This document shows positions 47,301 through 59,300 of a stretch of 64,000 bases of DNA, piece after piece (the stretch's first letter is position 1; each line of letters starts with the position of its first letter). Where the stretch lies: NCBI GenBank assembly GCA_032622095.1, contig CP136064.1, forward strand, positions 216,766,205-216,830,204, given 5' to 3'. A program made the position numbers and the translations under genes. Below the pieces are notes generated by a model. That model did not search any database, was not told the DNA's origin, and saw nothing but the letters and a program-made list of their open reading frames with translations. The stretch is from Siphonodentalium dalli (lineage: Eukaryota > Mollusca > Scaphopoda > Gadilida > Siphonodentaliidae).

Positions 47301-50300
47301 TCGGTGAATTCGAAACAATAATTCTAAAAACTAACGCGTAGGCGACCAGTAATTATTGTATCGATAAATTGAATTTGTTGTCTAGTTGTTAAACAACAAA
47401 TTCGGAACAATACTCCCTTTAGACTTCCGTTCGGTTTCGTAGCAGAAAATAAACTGACGACATTCAATCGGTTATATTGGGACTGCGCATGCGTGACTGA
47501 TTCCGAGCAAGCCACTGAAGACCGTGAGGGATCGTAGGCGACCACAAAAAGTTAACCCCCTTTCTACTATGGTTTACAAACGCAGGACATATATCCATAT
47601 AGTTCAGTGTGAACGGCTTCCTTTAGCGGAAATATCAAATTTTTGAGGGATCAGAAGGGTTTCTGACACCATGAATGGCATATTTCATTGCTCCAATGGT
47701 CAGTTAACATGAAAAATCCAACATAAAGTCACAATTATCAACCAGTACCAAACAGCATAAACTGATCTTAAAGATATTAGAGAAATAAATCAAATTTTCC
47801 ACTTCCAGCTGCCATTTTGACGGCCATCTTGGACGGTGAGTTCCAATTTTACCCTATAATGGTGGCATTTTATCTTATCTTCACAAAAATGTATACATTT
47901 GTATACATATGACAAGACTGTCTCACTATAATTTGCATCAAACTGATTTAGTGACCCGTCTGAAAAACGGCAGCCATCTTGAATTTAATGGGTTCCACTT
48001 AAAGGTACTCAATCCGTAAAGAGGGTCCCCATCTCAACAGATTCCAACAACAACAATCCGATCAGAGGGTCCTATATTACTATTTCTTTGGCTTTGGGGG
48101 TAAAAAATATTTGATTCGAGTCGAGGAACCCATCAAACAAAGCTCAGAGTTATTAGATATTGATTTTTGAAATTTGTTAATTGCTCGAGATGAGTACTAA
48201 TAACTGCCGTCAATTTGGTAACCTGCTCGAGATTTTACGGTCAAAACTCTATTCAAACAGACAAGGATGGATAACTCTATAATCAAGTGGTAATAATAAC
48301 GAAATTTTGACTGTTTTCTGGGCCAGAAAGAATTCCCGATAATGAAAAATAATAGATTTCTAAAATCGATATCTAACAAATCTGAGCTTTGATGGTAGTC
48401 CAAGTCTTCTTGTACTAAAACCAGCTAAGATATTGGGATGGCGATGCTGGTGTTTAGTCCAAGCCCGCCCTATATGCTCGCTTATGACACGGCTTAAGCG
48501 TTAGTGACCCGCTCAAATAAAACCACAATTATATGAAATAAAATACCACAATTGCGACAATAAACAGATATTTTCCGCAGAAGACATGCTATTTTATCTG
48601 AAACCCACATCAGTTGTGAATTTAAAACGGTAATTTAATGCGAAAAGAGACATTTACCTCAATGTTTACAATTTTTTAAAAGTATGCGAACTCGGTTGAC
48701 CTCGCGAACTGTGTTCGGCATTTTCCGTTGAAAATATTCCGTAGATTTTGGACAACAACGCAAATTACGATGAATTCTCCATTGTAATCGTAATTATGTG
48801 TGTCAATAAATAAAATAATAAATAGATTAATTAAACATTGGAGATATAAATGTAATACACTAAATAAATGAACCTTAAGTTTGAAAAGTCCCACTAAAAC
48901 GGAAGAACTATATTTCGAAACTGTGTGATTCGGTTCTCCGATTATTTTATCAACACAGATGTCAAAATGCACATCACACGCATGGCAAGTCAGACACAAG
49001 AGTTCTAATTTGCTCCAATTTTGACAAGTTGCTTGCGAAAATTGTCAACAAAACTACCGTTCTGATCCTCCATTATGTCATCAAGTTTTTAGTGCGGGAA
49101 TTGTTCTGAAAGCACATAGAAAACTGGACTTTCGGGCGATCGGTTTTCGCCATTTTTGTTCGGAAAACCCGTGCTATATATAGAAACGGAAAGTAGAATT
49201 CCCAGAACAAACAGCGGATTATGCCGAACTTATTCGGACCACTTCGGCTTTCGGTTAAAACGTAAACAAACAGAGAAACAAATCGATGTTTGTGGCAATC
49301 AACCGGAATATTCTATGTGTAATTTAACATTAAAGTTAGATTATTATACACCATTATGACCATAAGATGTAAGCCTTTCCGATGTATATAGCATCATGTA
49401 GTGATTTGCTAGGTAAATCGAGTAAAATACACCACAAATTCCCGCCACAGATCGTGGGCGTAACTCGTGTGATAGGATTGGTATACAAGCGGGCTTGGAC
49501 TAAACACCAGCATCGCCATCCCAATATCTTAGCTGGTTTTAGTACAAGAAGAGTTGGACTACTTTGATGGGTGACTTCCTCGACTCGAATCAAATATTTT
49601 TGACCCCCGAAGCCATTGAAATAGTAATTGAGAGGAGTTTTATCGGATTGAGTACCTTTAACCGAAAGCTGAAACCAGCTGGATTATGATCAGGGATATA
49701 GTGGACAATATATGTGCGAAGTTTGGTGCTTCTATCCGGAAGTGAACGATTCTTCCATTATTGTGGGTTAAGCGACTCCACTATAATCTAATAAGGATGC
49801 TGTACACACTGGTATGAAATGCAATTTCTATAAAATTAAAAACATGGCTATGACGTCACTCCATTGTTCAAACCATCTGCACAACCAACGAGCGGGTGGA
49901 CAGGACCGACCACGTTGTATACATCCGCTGTTTTGACCCAATTTTGGGTAAAACCATTCTGATCAGAGGTGATGGTTTTGGTGAGACCATGCTTTAAGTC
50001 AGATAATAGCTGAAAACTGTACATCATTTCAGTGAATCGAACAATCTCGTCATGCAGCTTCAATCAATCCATTCACTGATATAATGTACAGTTTTCATCC
50101 ATTATCCTATAAATAAATTTAAGTATCTCTAACAATGGAATTTTAACCCTGGTCTATTAGTCAGTGTAGACATGCTGGAGATTTAATTTCCCCAGGGTTG
50201 ATTATGGTTTTTCATCTTCTACTGTAGGTTGTGTTTCGGCAGATAATGGTACTGTTATTGAGAACAGATCACATTACCATTTCACAGTGTATTCCTATAA

Positions 50301-53300
50301 GTTACCAACAATAAAGATTGAGGGGATCAACTTCACGGAAAAAGGTCTGTTCTATGAAATTTACATGAGTTGCAATTATATTTGGTTAAACAAAATATTT
50401 CTACTGTAGTCAAAATATAGCTTTAGTGGTACACTTAGATCATGGTGGGCCATAAAACTATGTAACAACCTTATTTCCCTTGAATGTCGTTCTACAACAT
50501 GGTTAATGCTATCCCAAAACTGATACAAGAATGATTCATTATATTTAGTATGAGTTTTTGTCGGATCCAGGAAATGTTTGATTGGATGAGAACCAGTACA
50601 AACCTGGTACCGATCAGAAATGCTGACGACTGATCAAGCCTTGAAATACTGTGTGTGCCGTTTGCAGAATGAGGTCCCCCAGAGAGTGAATTTAGTAATG
50701 CTACCCTGTACAGTGGCTAGCATCACCAAATTCACCCTCTGGGGACCTCATTCTGCTTAGGCCTCATCTTCTGGGAAGTATCTATAGTCTCAAATTAACA
50801 TTCTTTACAGTTACTTTTTCCCTTCTGTTCAGTTTCTATATCCCCCAATTCGCAGAAGATAAAATGTAGATCAAGGTGACTAATGGGTGAACATCACAAA
50901 CTTCAACTGGATAACTTCAATCTGATCACATAGCACTTGAGGCCTAAGCAGAATGAGGTCCCCAGAGGGTGAATTTAGTGATACTAGCCTGCTGTGTGGT
51001 ATAGTCACTAAATTCACCCTCTGGTGACCTCATTCTGCAAATGTCAGACACACTATATCCAGTCTTGTGTCTGATGCTGAATTAGAACAAATGTAATACC
51101 ATTGAGCATGCTTATTGCAAGTGTTAAGATCGTCATGATGAAAGCTTCAAACTCAAGAATAGGACAGTGCCATAATAATGATAAATGGGAAATTTACACA
51201 ACAATTTTCATGTTTTAAGTCATGTTCATTTTTACAAACTATTCTTGGAGACTCAATCAGAGCATTTAACATCATCTAGTATTTCTATGATATGATAACC
51301 ACATGTACATTACTGTGTAAACTATGCTACCAGTGATCACCATATCTCATCAAAAACTCATACTTTAACCTGATTTTCATTCTTAGAACATTTTGGTACA
51401 TCAGTTCATGAAAGACATTGTGTGACATGTCATATGAAATATACCCAACTATGGAAAGGGGGGGGGGTATAATTACCATTATATGTGCCTTATACTTTTA
51501 TCACGTATTTCAACATTTACATAATGGAAGAATAATCAGCTGTTTCACTGTCCCAACTATCTTTTGTTGACACGTAGATAGCTAAAAGATCCCATTTCAG
51601 TTACCAATCGACTGTTTATACTGGTTTGATTCTGACAGCCCAGGAAGCTGGTATAGTTGTCGTGTACCCTGTCTTAAGATATGAGGTAGGCATCCCCTTT
51701 GCCACAATGGCATAAAACAATATATTATGGGCTTCATGATGAAAGCGTCAAACACAAGAATAAGACTGTTTCATAATTAGACATCGGGTGCAGTACATTT
51801 ACTCTTAAAAATTTCCAGCATTATTAATGCTTAAGTAGAGTGACTGAGATGTTGGAACTCGATCAAATCTATCAAGGTTCTTGGAATAAACATTACGATG
51901 GCTTCAAATTTACTTCTGATTGAAATATTTTATTATAGCCCTACATGGGTACCAGATTAAAACAATAACTGATTATAGCCCTACATGGGCAGCAGATTAA
52001 AACAATAACTGATTATAGCCCTACATGGGCATCAGATTTAAACAATAACTGATTATACCCCTACATGGGCAGCAGATTAAAACAATAACTGATTATTGCC
52101 ATACATGGGCAGCAGATTTAAACAATTGATCATAGCCTCACATCGTCACCATATTTAAACATTAAACTGATAATAGCCCTACATGGGCAGCAGATTTAAA
52201 CAATAACTTATTATTGTCCTACATGGGCAGCAGATTTAAACAATAACTGATTATTGCCCTATATGGTAAGCAGATTAAAACAATAATTGATTATAGCCTC
52301 ACGTGGTCAGTATATTTAAACATTAAACTGATGATAGCCCTACATGGTCAGCAGATTTAAACAATAATTGATTATAGCCTCACATGGTCACCATATTTAA
52401 ACAATAACTTATTATTGCCCTACATGGGCACCAGATTTAAACAATAACTGACTATTGCCCTACATGGGCAGCATATTTAAACAGTAACTGATTATAGCCC
52501 AACATGGGCACCAGATTTAAACAATAAATGATAATTGCCCTACACGGGCAGCAGATTTAAACAATAACTGATTATCGCCTACATGGTCAGCAGATTTAAA
52601 CAATAATTGATTATAGCCCTACATGGGCATCAGATTTAAACAATATCTAATAATAGCCCTACATGGTCAGCAGATTTAAATATTAACTGATTATAGCCCC
52701 ACATTATCAGCAGATTTAAACAATAACATATTATAGCCCTACATGGTCAGCAGATATAAACAATAACTGATACATAGTCATGAAAGGGTTAAACAATAAT
52801 AGAAACAAAACACGGGCCCAAAGTATGATGTAATTCAGCAACATATATTTCATGTTTTGACGCTGACAATGTAGAAAACGTGACACTTGTAATGGACGCA
52901 TCACATGTGACACTGTCTGTAAAGACATTATGACATGAAAGTGAAATAGGGAAAGGAGCTTCTCTCCACACAGCATCAGGGAGAAGTGACGACGTGAAGC
53001 TATTTACTCCTTGTCCAAAGATTTATACCCAATATCACACAATTAAGATGATTATAGAGCTATGAAAGCTAAAATTATGTTCCTGATCAGACATCATAAT
53101 TACCTCTCCATACAATTCAATATATGAAATGACAGATGAAAGCTTTAATGGCTGCTGGGGAGTCTGAGAGAGTTCTTTTGGACCATGAAGTATATAAATG
53201 AACATTGGCAGCAGCATTTGAATAATATATATTACTTGTAAATCCATGGGTGATTTGAAATGTTCATATGAGCATATTTAGTTATTGCACAATGTATCCC

Positions 53301-56300
53301 TCTGTTGGAAAAATAGTAGAATATGTTACAAGAGAGTGGTGTCATTACAAAATTATATTATTTGTGATTTTGAGGCATAAGGCAGCATGCAATACATACT
53401 AATATAATTAGAATCAGCAATCATGTTAACAATGAGGAGCATAAGATGAATAAATGGATGAGTAAGTGTAAGTAAACTACTATGTTAGAGCAACCTGAGG
53501 GTTATACTCACTCTGTAACTCAGAATCTTTGCTCTGTAACTGCTCTCTACATTTCTCATCACCCTTCCTCTTCTCGTCCATGACTTTATGCAGATTACCT
53601 CTTGTTTCCTCATACTTCTTTGTTACCTCCAGATTTCTGTCTATGGTTTCAGTCAGAGCCTTTCCATCAGGGAAGAAACCACCTGCAGCATTAAATAGAT
53701 TATTTATAATAACTCCTGTAAGCTAAGGTCTTCCTGATGCAAAGAACATTTATAGCCAAACAAGGATATATGCAACAATTATCTGAGAGCGGTTATCAGA
53801 TCTTTACTGATAAAAGAGAAAATTCTTTCTAGGTCAGTCAGATTGTGACCCCAACTCAGGATGATGACCATTCACATTATTTTTTCAAGTCAAGCATGAA
53901 ATTCACGACTTGATTCACCAAACATTTACTGTAATCAGCTGATAGATTATGATTAGTACTGCACGATGCACAAGTATCTGTATACAATTAGCAACTTGTC
54001 ACTGAGATAATGTGTCTTTAATGATAGCTAAAGTTTTTCAGAAGTCTGACATTTCTATTGGATATTGTGTCCTTTTTAACATTATTAATTAAACCAATTG
54101 GTGAGGTATCTTCATTATTATGCACATGCAGCTTCTGGATAACACAAATGATGGACTCAACTGGATATGATGAGGATCAACGAATCATGGGAAAATTTTG
54201 AGTTTGAATAAAATAGCTAGCTTCAGAGGTTGACCCGATTACATATACAGTCAAACTTCGTTAAGTCGAACATCGGTAACTCGAATACCCCACTTAAGTC
54301 GAAGTCATTGCCTGGTCCCGGCTGAGCTTGTGTGCAAAGCCATTAGAATATTCACGGTTAAGTCGAAGGTGGATAAGTCCAAATTCCGCTTAACTCGAAA
54401 CGAAATTTGGTCCCACCCAGCTTATAACACTAATTACTATGGTTAAGTCGAAGCGCTGTCGGCGACGCATCGCCATGTGATTATAACTCAGTGTGCTTCT
54501 ATTCAATTGCATAAAAAGCTGTGAAGTTTCCCAGACTCTTTATATGTCCTAATGCATTGTTTATTTAACATATTAACGAGGTGTGTGGGTCAATTTTCCC
54601 CGTGTGAGGATTAGAAGTGTTGACAGACGAAATGAAAATCATATTTAAACCACCTGATACAGAGAATAATTTCATTCAGTCATGTTTTCCCAAAACGAAA
54701 ACAATGTTCTAAACGAAGAAATGCGCCACGACGGAAAGAAAAAAAAACATTGTAATTCGTTATCTAATGGCGCAAGCAAACACGGCCGACGACCTTATGA
54801 AAATGCTGGGAATCAGCGATAAACTAAATAAATATTCAACAACTAAATATATGCATATCCCTGATCACCAGTCACTTCCAATCCTGAATCCCAATTTTTT
54901 GTAAATACTATTGTAACCACTTCCGGGTCAAATGTACTTTTGTAATTTCTACCGCGAATTTGTTGATGTTTTCTTATCATATTCTGTGTTTCTATTATAT
55001 TATTCAATAAATAATCAGAACAAATATCATATCGTCTGTTGTATGTGATCAGCATGTCACTGCCTATTGATTTAGCGTGGGTATATAGCGTGCACACGGT
55101 TAAAAACATTTATTTCTGGATCGAAATGAATTCGACTAGTTGGAATTTGTGGCCACCAAATGGTCGAAATGGTCAATCCGATAAAACTCCTCTCAATTAC
55201 TATTTCCTTGGCTTCGGGGGACAAAAATATTTGATTCGAGTCGAGGAAGCCACCCATCAAAGCTCAGATTTATTAGATATCGATTTTAGAAATCTATTAT
55301 TTTTCATTATCAGCAATTCGTTCTGTCCCAGAAGTTTTCCGAAAAAGCCGACCGACATACTCTCGATACTAAATTCCATTGAACAAAATGTTGCTATACA
55401 ACACATTTTGGGCAATTATATACGATAGTTCATAGTCGTTAGCATTATTTTTGGATAATTAATCGATTCTGATAACTAAAGTGACCTTTGATAAAATGTT
55501 GTTGTTGTTGGAATCTGTTGAGATGGGGACCCTCTGATCGGATTGAGTACCTTTAAGTCGAACACACAGATAACTCAAAGTAATCCAACGGTCCCTTGCG
55601 ATTCGACTTAACGAAGTTTAACTGTACATATATATATTACATATCCATATATATATGGGCAGTCAAAATCATCATGAATGAGGGTGATGAAATTTTTGTC
55701 ATTTTCACATTCAAAAGCTTCCAGTATTCAATACAATCACAATATATGCCTACTCATAAAATATGATAAAAGATATATTATTTGTATAGTAACTAATTCC
55801 AATCCTTATCATCATGGAATTGAAATTTAAAGCTGAGCGGAGATTTCCCCAACTGAGTGACTTGACTAAGGCTGCTGTCTCAAAATAATATACTACAGTT
55901 ACCACTTGCGCTAGGTAATGATATTATTCAGTTTTGGTAACAACACTAAAATGGGTCTGAAATCTGTAGTAAAATGTTTTTATATATATTTTTATTCTGA
56001 TCTCAAAAATAACAAATATAGGATAGTGTGACAAAATATTGCGATCACCTGCCCCTGTTCTGTGTATAACCCACCTACACAAAACCCAGATGAGGCCACC
56101 ATTCCCATCTCAGCCATTGAAATGGGACACTGCACCCAAGGTCCCCCTACATGAGCCTAGTCACTCCTGGGGAAAGAAGCACCCCCATGAGACACAAAGC
56201 ACATTCAGGTGACTGTAGGGGCTCCTAGGCCCAAGGCGTTGTGGACCCCAGAATCAACCAGTCTCTACAAGATGCTACAGGGATCTGTAGGTGAAGCACC

Positions 56301-59300
56301 CAGAGAAGTGACCCACAAACAACTATAGTAACAGTTAACCAACAACATAATCACCAAATAGATAAAATGGATATATGTTACATATATTTTCTCTGGGAGA
56401 CACTGCGGGAGATGACCGCTAGTCATAGGTACATGTATGAATAGGACTCACGTGACATTTTATAGAATTCAAGAATACCATTTTGTATCTGTTGGACGGT
56501 GTAGCCTCTCTGCTGTGCGTGATGGACGACATCTGGGCTGAGGTAGGTTTTACATCGGAGACCAAAATTGGATCCAGGAGACAGATCTGTGAGAAGATAA
56601 AATAAATGCAATGAGACTCAAACAATGTCAAGTTATTGTTCTATAATTACACCTACTTCATTATATATTGTATTTTGTCATTAGCTCAGAAAGAGCAAAT
56701 GTATTTAAATAGGATAATTACATTAGGGGTGGATTGAGTGACAGTTGAGCGGAGGAATTTTGTCATGATGGCACGCAATGTCACAATAAAGGGCCCTATT
56801 TTTAATGATATATCCAACTCATAATGTACTTTTATGTTGATATAGTCTGTTGGGATGTAAATATAAGGAATAATATCTGTTTCCAAATATAATTACACAG
56901 TTTTAAAGACATTTATCAAACAACTTGTGGGTGAGATGCCTCTCCATTACTTGTCAGGAGTTCGGCATCTGTGGCAATTTTGGCCCACAACTCAAATTAA
57001 TATGTTTTTATGCATATTTTGATTGTTCTGTGATTGATTGTTTTATTGAGTTTGAAGATCATGATGTTGCGAATTAAAGTTGCACTAATCAATAATAATA
57101 AATCTTGTCTCATCATTATGACTCCACTGTGGGGCTCGTTGTACAAATAAGTCAACTTACGATTAATTAGAGCATGTTTACTTTTATACATCGAGCCCCA
57201 TGGTAACATAACATAACATTTATTATCATAAAACACCATGTAAGGCAGTATGCACACAATAACAATATTAATTAAATACAACAAGTAATATACAACAAGT
57301 GATGTAGTTATTTCATTGAATATATAATTAGTTATTTAGTATTTCGTATACAATATAATATATATATAAGTGCCTCTTAATACTTTAAAATGAAAACTTA
57401 CTTTAATTGCACATTGGTGTTTGGTAGGTAAGTGGGAGGTTTTAAGAACAGCGTAATAATAGGTCATGTCTAAAGTACAATGCACTACAAGTAGGTCAAT
57501 CAACTGTATACAATCAGTTGTTTATAGTAAAGTAGTTCATATCCATCCATGCAGAATTTCTCAACACCACATCCTCTCCAACCCCTACCTTGGGTCCTGC
57601 AGTTTGAGTAGTGCAATTTTAACTTCCTTTGCATACATGTATCGTTTTATTTTGTTGTGCATCATTGCTGGTGGATTAACTTAATTTGTATGGTTGTTAT
57701 CCTATAGGTTCTTTGTCTATTTTTATGTGTTATATGCCTTTAAGGATGTTGTTTGTCAGTTCGCACTTTGATTTGCAACAGGGGGATTTTGGCCCACAAC
57801 TCAAATTATTATGTTTTTATGCATATTTTGATTGTTCTGTGATTGATTGTTTTATGAGTTTGAAGATCATGATGTTGCGAATTAAAGTTGCATTAATCAA
57901 TCATAATAAATCTTGTCTTATCATTATGACTCCACTGTGGGGCTCGGTGTATAAAGATATTTGTCAAACCACAAACTGTTTTAAAAGTCAATGTCTTTAA
58001 ACTGTGTAATTACATCTGGAAACAAGAGCATTGCTAGGGTGTGCCATTTTGAACTGTACTACTGCAAAAATAAAATGATAATTTGAGCTTACAAAGAATA
58101 TCTGATATACCCCTAATTTAAATGCCAAAATGCAGTCCAATTCTAAGTTGAAAAATGGCCGTAACTCATGAGAAAATAATTGGACAGAACCTATATTCGA
58201 ACTTGGCCTGTAGTTTTAGCTGGGAAACACACTGACCAGCTTTGATTCAGATAAAAATAATCCAAACTGGAGTTATCGGTCGGAAATCGAAATGTTATGA
58301 AATCGGTCAAATTCTAAGTAAGCAAGACAGTCAATGACTGTGGAATGCTTACCTGACTTTAAAGACAGAGAAGACTGGGACTTTGGTGACTACAAAATCA
58401 CTTTAAAACAAGTAGTTATAAACAGAAACATAGCTAGAGGGTCAGTCTTCTTTGGCAGACAGGAGGCATATGGTGTTTAACTTGAAATTTCCAACTGCAA
58501 AACCCCTGACTTATAGCAGTCGACTCCAAACTGGACCAAACAATACATTTTACAACTGGTACTTCAAGCTCTCTAACTGTTGAAAATTTCCAATATGACA
58601 TCCTCACAAAGTTAGAAATATTCCAAATGTGACGATTTGTTGGTCTAATTACAACATATTTTTCGCTGAATAACAAAGTTGGGGGTCAAAACAAGAACCA
58701 CACCCCCCCCCCATTAGCCACCCCCAAAATCAAGTGGTTAGCTTATAAATCAAACTAACAATCCATATATATGGGTTAAGTCTCCTATATCTGCCACTAT
58801 TTGAACCAAATGTAAAACCCAATCTATGAGATCCATTGATCTTGTAATTTCAAAAGTTATGTTTTGGGAGCTGAAGTGGACTAATTTTGCTCAAAATTAG
58901 TTACAACATTATTAGTTATCAGCATTCCACCACTGATAATTGTTCTATGAAATTATCAGCATAATAAATAAGACATATCATTAGCATAGATGAAAACAGT
59001 TAATGGCCTATAATGCAAAATAAAAAAATATTGTAACATCTGTCCAGTATACAACTACAAAGAACAAACACATGGCTCATTTAAATTGAAATGAATGACA
59101 AAGATAACCATTATCCCCATAAATCTCTTATTTGTTTATCAAACAGTATCAAGGTAACATCGTCTATAATCACCATCACATAACACATGCGAGATACTGG
59201 CATGTGTTGACTTATTATGCATATTGTTGATATTAAGATTATTGTTGATAGTGAAAGTCATGACTTGTCAAACAAATTTAGTTTCATTGGGAATGTGAAA

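Larger units (their letters stand above)
37935..49783. mobile_element. 11.85-kb TIR insertion with TAA target duplication (composite)
   Basis: Left end TAGTGGAGTCGCTTAACG is mirrored by the right end GTTAAGCGACTCCACTA. TAA flanks both sides (37932-37934 and 49784-49786), and joining the flanks with one TAA recreates the empty site seen in copy 1 (CAATCTAATAAGGATGCTG). The TIR extends over about 110 bp with gaps (GTTCACTT, GGATAGAAGC, AACCAGCT). An identical right end also occurs at 45449, so the core element may be 37935-45449 (7.5 kb) with extra DNA and a second right end. TAA/TTA duplications are typical of PIF/Harbinger elements; no transposase was found, so the class is a guess. Confidence 0.85.

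Noticed and set aside
57466-58000. Two plus-strand frames of 72 and 104 codons
   Set aside because: The second overlaps a direct repeat also present at 56975-57145; neither has a recognisable motif.
58434-58676. 80-codon minus-strand frame in an IAP intron
   Set aside because: No domain, no suitable splice sites in phase with the neighbouring exons, and located in dispersed repeat DNA.
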